Notes: generated by a model not told the origin, from the letters alone. Positions 1-8,782 are shown, counted from the first letter of the stretch. The stretch: DNA of 64,000 bases from Agromyces protaetiae (GCF_030866785.1 NZ_CP133018.1:4092001-4156000), one strand, 5' to 3'. Numbers and translations: made by a program.

Positions 1-408
1 GACGCCGAGCAGTTCGAGGTCATCCACACCGGCGGCCTCCTCGATCACCGGAACCGGTCGTCCGTCGGCCGCCTGGCGGCCGCGACGCTGCGGCAGCTCA
101 ACGTCGACATCGCCTTCATCAGCTCGAGCAGCTGGGATGCGAACCGCGGTGTGACCACGCCGCACGAGGCGAAGGTCGATGTGAAGCGCACCGCGATGGA
201 GACGTCGGCGTCCCGCGTCCTCGTGGCCGGCAGCGTCAAGTACGGGCTCTTCGCCACACATCGCGTCGCCGACCTGCGCGAGTTCGACACCGTGCTGACC
301 GACGACGGCCTGCCTCTCGGCGCGGCGGCCGGCATCAAGGACCGCGGCGTCGAGCTCGTCCTGGCCCCCTCCGACGAGACCGACGTCACGCCCTCACTCG
401 CCGGCTGA
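1..408 (+). CDS. DeoR/GlpR-type sugar regulator, C-terminal part only
   Basis: The frame is open from the first base and ends at TGA 406-408, giving 135 visible residues; the N-terminal helix-turn-helix lies outside the window. The visible part looks like the DeoR C-terminal sensor domain: a 'HTGG' turn, 'LNVDIAFISSSSWD', 'TTPHEAKVDVKRTAME', then 'VLVAGSVKYG' and 'LTDDGL'. In this family the fold resembles a sugar isomerase and binds a phosphorylated sugar effector. It converges on and overlaps by 15 bp the aldolase gene on the other strand, so it is probably the local regulator of the OtnC/OtnK genes, which is inference. The effector is unknown. Confidence 0.85.
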   Translation, partial: DAEQFEVIHTGGLLDHRNRSSVGRLAAATLRQLNVDIAFISSSSWDANRGVTTPHEAKVDVKRTAMETSASRVLVAGSVKYGLFATHRVADLREFDTVLTDDGLPLGAAAGIKDRGVELVLAPSDETDVTPSLAG

Positions 409-1077
409 GCCCAGCCCGCCGTCCCAGCACGAGTCGTACCGGTCGGCGAGCTCGCGCGCCTGCGCGTCGCTGAGCGGGGTGAACTCCTGTGCTCCGAGTC
501 GCATGAGCACCTCCGACGCCGCCTCGAGCTCGATCGCGGCATCGACCGCGCGCGTCACCGAGTCGCCGGCCACGATCAAGCCGTGGTTCTGCAGGAGCGC
601 CGCCCGGAATGCGAACGTGCGCTGCTCGATCTGACTCGCGAGCTCGCTCGATCCGGGGGCCGCGTACGGGATGAGCGGCGTCTGGCCGACCCGCATCACG
701 AAGTACGGGGTGATGGGCGGCAGCGCGCTGAGGTCCGAGTGCGGCGGCAGGCAGGAGGCCGCGACCGCGGCCGCCGAGTGCAGGTGGACGACGGCCCGGG
801 TGCGGTCCGTCTTCCGGTAGAACGCCAGGTGCAGCGGCGCCTCCTTCGTCGGCCGCGGGCCCGCGACGTGCGTGCCGTCGAGCGCGAGCTCCGCGAGATC
901 GGCCGGCGTGAGCGCGGCCATGCTCGCGCCGGTGGCCGAGAGGAAGACCCGGTCGTCGACCCGCACGCTCAGATTGCCGGAGGTGCCGGGGCTGAGCCCG
1001 AGCGTGGCGAGCGCGTGCGCCGCGTCGATGAGGTCGTCGATCGCAGCGGTCGCGGTCGTCGTGGCGATGGTGGTCAT
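394..1077 (-). CDS. otnC: Class II aldolase/adducin-family protein, probable 3-oxo-tetronate 4-phosphate decarboxylase
   Basis: 227 aa, ATG at 1077, whose ATGA overlaps the stop of the upstream kinase gene, which fixes the start and implies one transcript. Family motifs seen are 'SGNLSVR' (about 33-39), 'TKEAPLH' with the catalytic-type Glu79, the metal-binding 'HLHS' (His98, His100) and 'LLQNHGL' near 160. Class II aldolases use Zn2+ or Mn2+ and cleave or decarboxylate phosphorylated sugars. Next to an OtnK-type kinase, the known partner is OtnC, which turns 3-oxo-tetronate 4-phosphate into dihydroxyacetone phosphate and CO2. Fuculose- or ribulose-phosphate aldolase are the alternatives; the neighbour argues for OtnC. 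Confidence 0.8.
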   Translation of the reverse strand: MTTIATTTATAAIDDLIDAAHALATLGLSPGTSGNLSVRVDDRVFLSATGASMAALTPADLAELALDGTHVAGPRPTKEAPLHLAFYRKTDRTRAVVHLHSAAAVAASCLPPHSDLSALPPITPYFVMRVGQTPLIPYAAPGSSELASQIEQRTFAFRAALLQNHGLIVAGDSVTRAVDAAIELEAASEVLMRLGAQEFTPLSDAQARELADRYDSCWDGGLGSAGE

Positions 1078-2327
1078 GCGAGCCGCCTCCAGGCGTCCAG
1101 GAAGAAGTCTTCTCGGCCGAAGTTGCCCGACTTCAGCGCGAGGGCGATCGTGGCCGGTCCGCCGGCCGTGCCGGTGGTCGCGAAGGTCCACGCGAGGCCG
1201 GGACCGATCGGCTCACCGACGGCGAGCTCACCGACGCCGAGCGCACGCACGACCGCTCCCGAGGTCTCGCCCCCGGCGACGACGAACCGGCGGATCCCGG
1301 CGTCCGCGAACCTCCGTGCGAGCTCGCCGAACGCCGCTTCGAGTGCGACGGCGCGTGCCGATCCGGTGCCGGTCGTGGCATCCACCCGCGTCGCGGTCTC
1401 CTCCGGTGCGATCACCGGCGTGGCGCCGGGGTCGCGCGCGAGACATCCGATCGCCCACTCGAATGCGCGCTCGACGCTCGCGTCCAGCTCGTCGACGTCG
1501 AGCCGGTGCACCGGCAGACCCGATTCGGCCGCGTAGGCGAGCTGGGCGCGCGTCGCGGCCGAGGCGCTGCCCGCGAGGACGATGCCGGGGCCGCTCCGCA
1601 GCCCCTCCGGCGCGGGCATCGCGCCCGATCCGGCCGGCCCGGTCATGCCGAGTGCAAGTCCCGAGCCGCCGGTCACGACGGATGCCTCGGCGGTGGCCTC
1701 GGCGATGATCCCGAGATCGCCGTCGTCGATCGCGTCGACCACCGCGTACCGGACCCCTCGCGCGCTGAGCTCGGCGAGCGCGTCGCGCACCGCGGCGGCG
1801 CCGCGCCGGACGGTCGCGAGGGGGATCGGCTCGACGCTCGACGTCGTCTGCCGCTGCAGCACGCGGACGATGTTCGAGTCGGTCATGGGCGTGAGCGGAT
1901 GTCCCGCGAGCGAGCTCTCGTGCAGCGGCACGTCGCCCACGAAGAGGTGTCCGAGGTAGAGCGTGCGCCCGGTGTCGGGGAAGCTCGGGACCACCACGGT
2001 GGTCGTCGCCGCCAGGCGTTCGACGACGAGGTCGCACACCGGTCCGATGTTGCCCAGCGGGGTGGAGTCGAAGGTGGAGCAGTACTTGACGTAGATCCGG
2101 TCCGCGCCCGCCGCGAGCAGGGCGTCGAGCGACGCCGCGCTCTCGGCGACCGCCTCCGCGACGGGAGCGGTGCGTGTCTTGAGCGCGATGACGAGGGCGT
2201 CGGCGTCTGTGGCGTCGGGGGCGCCAGCCGGCACCCCGAACCGCAGGCGCGTGCGGAATCCGCGCGAGACGAGGTTCGCGGCGAGGTCGACCGCGCCGGT
2301 GACGTCGTCGGCGATCGCTCCAAGCAT
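1074..2327 (-). CDS. otnK: Four-carbon acid sugar kinase (DUF1537), OtnK-like
   Basis: 417 aa, ATG at 2327, a normal length for the family. The N-terminus has the hallmark 'IADDVTGAVDLA' (5-16), and the C-terminal nucleotide-binding half has 'VAGGETSGAVVRALG' and 'GEPIGPGLAWTF'. DUF1537 enzymes phosphorylate 3-oxo-tetronates or D-threonate with ATP. The 4-bp overlap with the class II aldolase downstream suggests the OtnK/OtnC route that feeds dihydroxyacetone phosphate into glycolysis. Transcription starts from the AT-rich intergenic region shared with the divergent dehydrogenase gene. Exact substrate (L-threonate, D-erythronate or another acid sugar) cannot be read from sequence. Confidence 0.88.
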   Translation of the reverse strand: MLGAIADDVTGAVDLAANLVSRGFRTRLRFGVPAGAPDATDADALVIALKTRTAPVAEAVAESAASLDALLAAGADRIYVKYCSTFDSTPLGNIGPVCDLVVERLAATTTVVVPSFPDTGRTLYLGHLFVGDVPLHESSLAGHPLTPMTDSNIVRVLQRQTTSSVEPIPLATVRRGAAAVRDALAELSARGVRYAVVDAIDDGDLGIIAEATAEASVVTGGSGLALGMTGPAGSGAMPAPEGLRSGPGIVLAGSASAATRAQLAYAAESGLPVHRLDVDELDASVERAFEWAIGCLARDPGATPVIAPEETATRVDATTGTGSARAVALEAAFGELARRFADAGIRRFVVAGGETSGAVVRALGVGELAVGEPIGPGLAWTFATTGTAGGPATIALALKSGNFGREDFFLDAWRRLA

Positions 2328-2384
2328 TCGGCCACTCCCCTTCGCTGGTGTCGGCTCTCGGCGCCGCTCGCCGACCGTGACGGT

Positions 2385-2422
2385 GTGACAACATGTTACA
2401 CACTGTTCCGAGATGTTATTCT
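2385..2422 (+). promoter_or_regulatory. Divergent promoter/operator region between kinase and dehydrogenase genes
   Basis: An AT-rich island in a GC-rich background. A perfect 8-bp palindrome AACATGTT (2390-2397) lies next to GTGACA (2385-2390). A plausible rightward promoter is GTTACA (2395-2400), 16-bp spacer, TATTCT (2417-2422); the palindrome would block it. The motif TGTTA recurs at 2414-2418. A DeoR-type regulator at the window edge is the obvious candidate binder. Confidence 0.5.
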
Positions 2423-2470
2423 GCCGATGCGGTCACCGTCCGATCGCCGAATCAGGAAAGAGTCCGCCAC

Positions 2471-3856
2471 GTGACCTCACCCCGACCGATCACCTCGCCG
2501 ATCCGCGTCGCCCTGACGGGCGCGGCGGGCGGCTTCGGACGAACGGTGCTCCTGGCGCTCCGCGACCATCGGTCGCAGCGACCCGCCGTGCTCTGCGATC
2601 TCGATCTCCCGTCGGTCCGCCGCCAGCTCGACGAGCTCGGGTACGCCCCCGAGCTCGTCGCCGAGTGCGCGACGGCCGACGAGGTGACCGCCGCGGTCGA
2701 CGCAGGCGGCATCGCCCTCGTGGCGGCGACCGATCTGCTCGTCCCCGACGCCTACGACGTCCTCGTCGAGGCGACCGGATCGGTCGCGGTCAGTGTGCGC
2801 GCCGCGCTCGGCGCGATCGACGCCGCGCGGCCCGTCGTGCTCGCCAGCAAGGAGACGGAGTCGCTCTTCGGGCATGTGCTCGCCGAACGCGCGGCCGAAC
2901 GCGGCGTCGTCTCGACGACAGGTGCGGGCGACCAGCCGGCGAACCTCGTGGCCCTGCTCGGCTGGGCCGACCGGCTCGGTCTCGAGGTCGTCGCCGCCGG
3001 CAAGTCGAGCGAGTACGACCTGGTCTTCGACCGCGCGACGGGCACGGCGTCCGTGCTCGACCACACGATCGACGCGCCGGGGCTCGGTGAGCACTGGGAC
3101 CTGGGCGACGACCTCGCCGCGACCCTCGCCGCACGCCGCGAGGCGGTCCGCGACCTGAAGCTCGGTGCCGCTGCCGACTACTGCGAGATCGCCGTGGTCG
3201 CGAACCTCACCGGCCTCGAGGTCGACACCCCGGAGATGCACTACCCCATCGCCCGGTACCGCGAGCTGGCCGACGTGCTGCGCCCCCGGTCCGCCGGCGG
3301 CATCCTCGGCGGAACAGGTGTCCTCGACGTCTTCACGCTGCTGCGCGAGCCCGGCGAGGCGAGCTTCGCGGGCGGCGAGTTCATCGTCGTGCGCTGCCCC
3401 GACCGCGAGGTGGCGCGCGTGCTGGCGCAGAAGGGGCACGTGGTCAGCCTGAGCGGCGACCACCTGTGCATCGGCCTGCCGTTCCATCTCATGGGCCTCG
3501 AGATCCCGGGCACGATCGCCGACGCGGCGGCGGGCATCCCCGTCGCCATACCCAGTGCACGGCGGACGACCATGATCGCCACGGCATCGCGCTCGCTGTC
3601 CGCGGGTTTCGCGTTCCGGGTCGCGGGCCACCACCACGAGATCGACGGCACGGCCCCCGCACTGGTGGCGGCCGCCGAGGCCGGCGCCGACCTCGTCCCC
3701 TACTACCTGCTCGACGGCGCGCGGCTCCGTCGCGACGTCGCAGCCGGCGCTCGCATCGGCTACGACGACGTCGAGGGCATCGACGGCACGCTGCTCGACC
3801 TCGCCGCGCTCGAACGCACGACCAGCTCAGTCCGAACCCACGAAGGAGTGTCATGA
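2471..3856 (+). CDS. COG4091-type NAD(P)-dependent dehydrogenase (homoserine-dehydrogenase-like, SAF-type C-terminus)
   Basis: 461 aa from GTG 2471, with AGGAAAG about 10 nt upstream. The N-terminus is a Rossmann fold ('VALTGAAGGFGRTVL'), followed by 'VLVEATGSV', 'VLASKETES' and 'AAGKSSEYD', typical of COG4091 predicted homoserine dehydrogenases. The last third ('VSLSGDHLCIGLPFHLMGLE', 'ADLVPYYLLDGARL') fits the SAF-like tail of that group. The stop overlaps the arabinofuranosidase start by 4 bp (ATGA). The partnership with OtnK/OtnC suggests oxidation of an acid sugar or sugar lactone supplying the kinase; this is inference, and true homoserine metabolism looks unlikely here. Confidence 0.7.
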   Translation: MTSPRPITSPIRVALTGAAGGFGRTVLLALRDHRSQRPAVLCDLDLPSVRRQLDELGYAPELVAECATADEVTAAVDAGGIALVAATDLLVPDAYDVLVEATGSVAVSVRAALGAIDAARPVVLASKETESLFGHVLAERAAERGVVSTTGAGDQPANLVALLGWADRLGLEVVAAGKSSEYDLVFDRATGTASVLDHTIDAPGLGEHWDLGDDLAATLAARREAVRDLKLGAAADYCEIAVVANLTGLEVDTPEMHYPIARYRELADVLRPRSAGGILGGTGVLDVFTLLREPGEASFAGGEFIVVRCPDREVARVLAQKGHVVSLSGDHLCIGLPFHLMGLEIPGTIADAAAGIPVAIPSARRTTMIATASRSLSAGFAFRVAGHHHEIDGTAPALVAAAEAGADLVPYYLLDGARLRRDVAAGARIGYDDVEGIDGTLLDLAALERTTSSVRTHEGVS

Positions 3857-5379
3857 CCGTCACCGCCCGAGTCCTCGTCGACCCCAGCTTCTCGCTCGGC
3901 GAGATCGACCCGCGGATCTACGGATCGTTCGTCGAGCACATGGGCCGCTGCGTCTACGACGGCATCTACGACCCCGAGCACGAGACCGCCGACGAGGACG
4001 GCTTCCGGCAGGACGTCGCCGAGCTGGTGCGCGAGCTCGGGCCGACCATCCTCCGCTACCCCGGCGGCAACTTCGTCTCCGGCTACCGCTGGGAGGACGG
4101 GGTCGGGCCGCGCGAGGACCGCCCGGTGCGCCGCGAGCTCGCCTGGAAGAGCATCGAACCGAACCTCGTCGGCACGAACGAGTTCATGCGGTACTGCCAG
4201 CGGCTCGGCATCGAGCCGATGATGGCGGTGAACCTCGGCACGCGCGGCATCGAGGCGGCCACGGCGCTCGTGGAGTACACGACGCTGGCGGGCGGCACGT
4301 ACTGGTCCGACCTCCGCCGTGCGCACGGCGTCGAGGACCCCTGGGACGTCCGCGTGTGGTGCCTCGGCAATGAGATGGACGGCCCCTGGCAGCTCGGCCA
4401 CAAGACCGCATACGAGTACGGCCGGCTCGCGGCGGAGACCGCGGTGGCCCTCCGCCGTGTGAACCCGAACCTCGAGCTCGTCGCGTGCGGCACCTCGAAG
4501 CCGATCATGCCCACCTTCGGGTCGTGGGAGGCCGAGGTGCTCGAGCAGAGCTATGCGCACGTCGACTACCTCTCGATGCACATGTACGTCGACCCCGACC
4601 TCACCGACGACGTGCCCACGCTCCTCGCGGCGGGCGTCGAGATCGACGCCTACATCGACGCGGTCATCGCGAGTGCCGACTTCGCACGCGCCCGCGGGCG
4701 CCACAGCAAGGTCATGCCGCTCTCGTTCGACGAGTGGAACGTCTGGTACAACTCCCGCCCGCGCGAGATCGGCGAGTGGCCGTTCGCGCCGGACCTGATC
4801 GGCGACATCTACTCATTCGCCGACGCCCTCGTGGTGGGCAGCTTCATCAACTCGATCCTGCGTCGCTCGGACCGGGTGCGCATGGCGTGCCTCGCACAGC
4901 TGGTCAACGTGATCGCGCCGATCCGCACGGAGCCCGGCGGGGGCGCTGCCTGGCGGCAGTCGACGTTCTATCCGTTCGCGCTCGCGAGCCGCTTCGGCCG
5001 CGGCGAGTCGCTGCGGGTCGGCCTCACGAGCGCGCGCCACGACACGTCACGGCACGAGGACGTGCCGGCGTTGGATGTCGCGGCGGTGCACGATCCCGAG
5101 ACCGGCGCCGTGACCTTCTTCGTGGTGAACCGCGACGTGGAGCACGCCGTCCCGCTCGAGCTCGCGACCGGCGGCTTCGCCGGCTTCGCCGGCGGCGCGA
5201 GCGTCGAACACACGACGCTGACGGGGCCGTCCGCGTCCGCGACCAACAGCGCGGCAGCACCCGACACCATCGCCCCCCGCACGGCGCCCGCGGTGCCGTG
5301 GGAGGGCGCGCCGGTGGTCGTCCCGCCGATGTCCTGGAACATGATCCGGCTCGTACCGGGAACAGGAACTCACATCTAG
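3853..5379 (+). CDS. abfA: GH51 alpha-L-arabinofuranosidase
   Basis: 508 aa, ATG 3853 with GGAG at 3845-3848; the start overlaps the dehydrogenase stop. Length and motifs match intracellular GH51 enzymes: 'IYGSFVEHMGRCVYDGIYDP' at the N-terminus, 'LRYPGGNFVSGYRWEDGVGP', acid/base Glu174 in 'CLGNEMDGPW' and nucleophile Glu294 in 'SFDEWNVWYN'. The spacing of the two glutamates equals that of well-studied bacillary AbfA proteins. No signal peptide, so it should act in the cytosol on short arabino-oligosaccharides brought in by the ABC importer that follows. The beta-sandwich C-terminus is complete. Confidence 0.95.
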   Translation: MTVTARVLVDPSFSLGEIDPRIYGSFVEHMGRCVYDGIYDPEHETADEDGFRQDVAELVRELGPTILRYPGGNFVSGYRWEDGVGPREDRPVRRELAWKSIEPNLVGTNEFMRYCQRLGIEPMMAVNLGTRGIEAATALVEYTTLAGGTYWSDLRRAHGVEDPWDVRVWCLGNEMDGPWQLGHKTAYEYGRLAAETAVALRRVNPNLELVACGTSKPIMPTFGSWEAEVLEQSYAHVDYLSMHMYVDPDLTDDVPTLLAAGVEIDAYIDAVIASADFARARGRHSKVMPLSFDEWNVWYNSRPREIGEWPFAPDLIGDIYSFADALVVGSFINSILRRSDRVRMACLAQLVNVIAPIRTEPGGGAAWRQSTFYPFALASRFGRGESLRVGLTSARHDTSRHEDVPALDVAAVHDPETGAVTFFVVNRDVEHAVPLELATGGFAGFAGGASVEHTTLTGPSASATNSAAAPDTIAPRTAPAVPWEGAPVVVPPMSWNMIRLVPGTGTHI

Positions 5380-5380
5380 G

Positions 5381-5415
5381 TATCAAGGATTCACATCCGA
5401 TGTGAATTCTTGATA
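5381..5415. promoter_or_regulatory. 35-bp near-perfect palindrome upstream of sugar importer operon
   Basis: Left arm TATCAAGGATTCACATC (5381-5397), one central base, right arm GATGTGAATTCTTGATA (5399-5415): 16 of 17 pairs match. It starts one base after the abfA stop codon. A promoter-like pair TTCACA (5390-5395) and TATGCT (5414-5419, 18-bp spacer) lies inside it, so an operator covering the importer promoter is more likely than a terminator; no T-run follows. The AT content is far above the surroundings. Confidence 0.7.
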
Positions 5416-5477
5416 TGCTCCCCATCGTCGCGACCGACGCCCATGCGGTCGCACCATCTGCTTCAAGGAGGAAACAC

Positions 5478-6812
5478 ATGGCTGTACACGTCTCCCGAAC
5501 GGCACGCCGGTGGCTCGGCGTCGGCGTCGCGGCCCTGACGGCCGCCGGCCTCGTCGCCTGCAGCCCGGGCGCATCCGGCGGCGGCGCCGATGAGAACGGC
5601 GTCACCACCGTGACGCTCTGGTCCTGGTACCCCGAGGTCCAGCAGATCGTCGACGTCTTCAACGAGAACCACGAGGACGTCCAGATCGACCTCGTGAACG
5701 CGGGCGTCGGTGAGGACGCCTACGCCAAGCTGCGGACCGCACTCGAGTCCGGCACCGGCGCCCCCGACGTCATCCAGATGGAGCTCAGCGAGCTGCCGAG
5801 CTTCCAGGTCATGAGCGGCCTGCTCGACATCGCCGAGTACGGTGCGAGCGAGGTCGAGGGCGACTACCCCGAGTGGGTGTGGGACCAGGTCTCGCAGGGC
5901 GACTCGGTCTACGCGATCCCCGTGGACGCCGGCCCCATCGCCCAGTTCTACCGTGCTGACCTGTACGAGCAGTACGGGCTGCAGCCCGCGACGACGTGGG
6001 ACGAGTACCGCGCCAACGCCGAGGCCCTCAAGGCGGCGAACCCCGCCCTGTACCTCTCGGACTTCCAGGTCGGCAACGCGTCGAACCTCGTCGGCCTCAT
6101 CCAGCAGGCGGGCGGTCAGCCGTACGGCTACGACTTCGACTCGCCCGAAGAGGTCACCATCGACTTCGACAATGACATCACGCGCAAGGTGCTGAACTAC
6201 TGGGGCGACATGATCGCCGCCGGGCTCATCGACGACGCGGCCTATCACTCGACCGAATGGGACAGCGGCATCGCGGCCGGCACCTATCTGACCACGGTCG
6301 AGGCCGCCTGGCGTCCGGGCTACCTCGGCAACGTGGCCTCGGCGACGGCCGGCAGCTGGCGGGTCGCCCCGATGCCCCAGTGGCAGGCCGGCGACGACCT
6401 CCAGGGCAACCACGGCGGGTCGACCTTCGCGGTGACGAGTCAGACCGACTCGCCCGAGGCATCCGCCCAGGTCGCGATCGAGCTCCTCGGTTCGGAAGAG
6501 CCCTGGGAGGTGGGCATCGAGCAGGCCTTCCTGTTCCCGGTGTTCAACCCCGTCGCCGAATCCGACGCGTTCCTGGAGCGCCCGTACCCGTTCTTCGGCG
6601 ACCAGGCCGCGAACGAGGTGTTCGTGCCCGCGGCGCAGGCCGTGAGCCCGCTCGAGTTCACGCCGTTCGACTCGTTCGCGAAGTCGACGATCAACGAGCA
6701 GGTCGCGGCCGCGATCGCCGGCTCGCAGACGATGGACGAGGCCGCCGCCGAGATCCAGCGGATCCTCGTCGGCTACGCCGAGTCCGTCGGGCTGACCGTC
6801 ACCGAAGGCTGA
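5478..6812 (+). CDS. ABC sugar importer, lipoprotein solute-binding protein
   Basis: 444 aa, ATG 5478 preceded by AAGGAGG (5465-5471). A twin-arginine-free signal peptide ends in a lipobox 'GLVAC' with Cys28, so the protein is anchored outside the membrane. The body is a CUT1-type binding protein: 'VTLWSWYPEVQQIVDVFNE', 'APDVIQMELSELPSF', 'YAIPVDAGPIAQFYRADL', 'TTWDEYRANAEALK'. The operon continues with two permeases and no ATPase; actinomycetes usually share an MsiK-type ATPase encoded elsewhere. With abfA upstream, the ligand is probably an arabino-oligosaccharide or related plant sugar. Confidence 0.92.
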   Translation: MAVHVSRTARRWLGVGVAALTAAGLVACSPGASGGGADENGVTTVTLWSWYPEVQQIVDVFNENHEDVQIDLVNAGVGEDAYAKLRTALESGTGAPDVIQMELSELPSFQVMSGLLDIAEYGASEVEGDYPEWVWDQVSQGDSVYAIPVDAGPIAQFYRADLYEQYGLQPATTWDEYRANAEALKAANPALYLSDFQVGNASNLVGLIQQAGGQPYGYDFDSPEEVTIDFDNDITRKVLNYWGDMIAAGLIDDAAYHSTEWDSGIAAGTYLTTVEAAWRPGYLGNVASATAGSWRVAPMPQWQAGDDLQGNHGGSTFAVTSQTDSPEASAQVAIELLGSEEPWEVGIEQAFLFPVFNPVAESDAFLERPYPFFGDQAANEVFVPAAQAVSPLEFTPFDSFAKSTINEQVAAAIAGSQTMDEAAAEIQRILVGYAESVGLTVTEG

Positions 6813-6821
6813 TGTGATCTC

Positions 6822-6851
6822 CGCCCGGCGCCGTGACCGCGGCGCCGGGCG
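6822..6851 (+). promoter_or_regulatory. Intercistronic hairpin between binding protein and permease genes
   Basis: Perfect 11-bp arms CGCCCGGCGCC (6822-6832) and GGCGCCGGGCG (6841-6851) with an 8-nt loop, right after the binding-protein stop. Such hairpins commonly protect the binding-protein part of the mRNA or reduce read-through so that binding protein exceeds permease; the role here is inferred. Confidence 0.65.
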
Positions 6852-6869
6852 GCTGACCAGAGGAGAGTC

Positions 6870-7838
6870 ATGACCAACGTCATCACCGCGGACGTCGTCG
6901 AGGACGCCGCGGCAGCCGCGGACACCCCGCCGCCGAAGGGTGCGCCCCGGCGGATCAGCCAGGACGAGCGGCGCGGCCGGTTCGGATGGGTGCTGCTCGC
7001 GCCGTTCGCCGTCACCTTCGTACTGTTCCTGATCGTGCCGCTGGTGTACGCCCTCTGGCTCAGCCTGCACTCGCGTTCCATCACGGGCGCGCAGAACTGG
7101 GCCGGGTTCGACAACTACCTCCGCGCGTTCGCCGACCCGTCCTTCCTCGGCGGCCTCGGGCGCGTCCTCGTGTTCGGTCTGCTGCAGGCGCCGATCATGC
7201 TGGTCCTCGCGCTGGTCCTCGCGCTCATGCTCGACGCCGTCACGACGCGACTCTCCCGGGTCTCGCGGATCGTGGCGTTCATGCCCTACGCCGTGCCCGC
7301 CGTGATCGGTGTGCTCATGTGGGGCTTCCTGTACAGCCCGCAGCTCGGCCCGGCCGCGATCCTGACCACGCTCTTCGGCGACGCCGCGCCAGACCTGCTC
7401 GGCTCGAACATGGTGCTGTACTCGCTCGTCAACGTCGTCACCTGGCAGATGACGGGCTACAACATGATCATCATCTACGCGGCGCTGCAGGGCCTGCCGC
7501 GTGACATCTACGAGGCGGCGCGGCTCGACGGCGCCGGCGGGTGGAAGCTCGCGACCCAGATCAAACTGCCGCTCGTCGCCCCCGCCGTCGTGCTCTCGAC
7601 CGTGTTCACGATCATCGGCACGCTGCAGCTGTTCTCGGAGCCCAAGGTCATGCAGTCGACCCGGCCCGACGCGGTCCCCGCCGACTTCACGCCGAACATG
7701 TACGCGTACAACCAGGCCTTCGCCTACGGGCAGTTCAACTACGCGGCGACGATCTCGTTCGTGCTCGGCATCGTGATCATCATCGGCTCGTACGTCTTCC
7801 TGTTCATCACCCGCCGAAGGAGCGGACTCAATGACTGA
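6870..7838 (+). CDS. ABC sugar importer permease, MalF-type
   Basis: 322 aa, ATG 6870 with AGAGGAGAG upstream. About six membrane segments are visible, starting at 'GWVLLAPFAVTFVLFLIVPLVYALWLSL'. The EAA loop that docks the ATPase is 'YEAARLDGAGGWKLATQIKLP'. It follows the binding-protein gene by 57 nt and overlaps the next permease by 8 bp, so the two permeases are translationally coupled and form a heterodimer. Confidence 0.93.
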   Translation: MTNVITADVVEDAAAAADTPPPKGAPRRISQDERRGRFGWVLLAPFAVTFVLFLIVPLVYALWLSLHSRSITGAQNWAGFDNYLRAFADPSFLGGLGRVLVFGLLQAPIMLVLALVLALMLDAVTTRLSRVSRIVAFMPYAVPAVIGVLMWGFLYSPQLGPAAILTTLFGDAAPDLLGSNMVLYSLVNVVTWQMTGYNMIIIYAALQGLPRDIYEAARLDGAGGWKLATQIKLPLVAPAVVLSTVFTIIGTLQLFSEPKVMQSTRPDAVPADFTPNMYAYNQAFAYGQFNYAATISFVLGIVIIIGSYVFLFITRRRSGLND

Positions 7839-8718
7839 CCTCGCTACGCGCCGGCGCCGGCCGCGGCAGCCGATGAGCCTCGGCCGCATCGGCCTCGTCC
7901 TGGGCTTCACCGTCACGATCGTCTACTTCTTCCTGCCGTTCTGGTGGCTGCTCGTCGCCTCGACGAAGACGACCGGCGGCCTCTTCTCGAGCCCGTCCCT
8001 CTGGTTCGCCGACGGCTTCGCGTTCTTCGACAACATCGCGCGCACGTTCTCGTACCAGAACGGGATCTTCTTCACCTGGATCGGCAACACCGTCATCTAC
8101 TCGGTGACCTCGGCCGTCGGCGCGACGCTGCTCGCGACGATGGGCGGGTACGCCTTCGCGAAGTACCGGTTCAAGGGCCGCAAGGTCTCGTTCGCGATCC
8201 TGCTCGGTGCGGTCATGATCCCGAACACGGTACTCGTGCTGCCGACCTACATGATCATGTCGAGCCTCGGGCTCGTGAACACCATGTGGGCGGTCATCCT
8301 GCCCGGCCTGCTCAACCCGCTCGGCGTCTACCTCGTCCGCATCTACGCGCAGGACGCCGTGCCCGACGAGGTCATCGAGTCGGCCCGCATCGACGGCGCC
8401 GGCGAGTTCCGCATCCTCGGCCAGATCGCGCTGCCCATGCTGCGGCCGGCCATCGCCACCGTGCTGCTCTTCTCGCTCGTCGCGACGTGGAACAACTTCT
8501 TCCTCCCGCTCGTGATGATCTCCGACAACCGGCTCTACCCGCTGACCGTCGGCCTCAACAACTGGCGCGCGCTCGCGACGATCGACGGCAGTGCCGGCCA
8601 GGACCTGTACCCGCTGCTCATCATGGGCTCGCTGCTCGCGGTCGTGCCGCTCGTCATCGCCTTCCTCGCCATGCAGCGGCAGTGGCAGAGCGGACTCGCG
8701 CTCGGCGCGGTGAAGTAG
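7831..8718 (+). CDS. ABC sugar importer permease, MalG-type
   Basis: 295 aa, ATG 7831 inside the end of the preceding gene, with GAAGGAG at 7816-7822. Six membrane segments; EAA loop 'IESARIDGAGEFRILGQIALP', and the typical MalG C-terminus 'PLVIAFLAMQRQWQSGLALGAVK'. It is the last gene of the operon and is followed by a strong hairpin. It should act with the MalF-type partner and an ATPase encoded elsewhere. Confidence 0.93.
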   Translation: MTDLATRRRRPRQPMSLGRIGLVLGFTVTIVYFFLPFWWLLVASTKTTGGLFSSPSLWFADGFAFFDNIARTFSYQNGIFFTWIGNTVIYSVTSAVGATLLATMGGYAFAKYRFKGRKVSFAILLGAVMIPNTVLVLPTYMIMSSLGLVNTMWAVILPGLLNPLGVYLVRIYAQDAVPDEVIESARIDGAGEFRILGQIALPMLRPAIATVLLFSLVATWNNFFLPLVMISDNRLYPLTVGLNNWRALATIDGSAGQDLYPLLIMGSLLAVVPLVIAFLAMQRQWQSGLALGAVK

Positions 8719-8743
8719 GCCGCACCGCCCCTCCGTCCGACGC

Positions 8744-8782
8744 GAACGCGCGGCCTCGATCTCGGATCGGGGCCGCGCGTTC
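8744..8782 (+). terminator. Hairpin terminator after sugar importer operon
   Basis: Arms of 18 nt (8744-8761 and 8765-8782) pair with one mismatch around a 3-nt loop; the outer stem is GAACGCGCGGCC with GGCCGCGCGTTC. No clear T-run follows, common in high-GC genomes. Confidence 0.7.

Noticed and set aside
5463..7916. Long minus-strand open frame of 817 codons
   Set aside because: It is the antisense shadow of the binding-protein and MalF-type permease genes; composition is Arg/Gly/Val/Asp-rich and no family motif appears.
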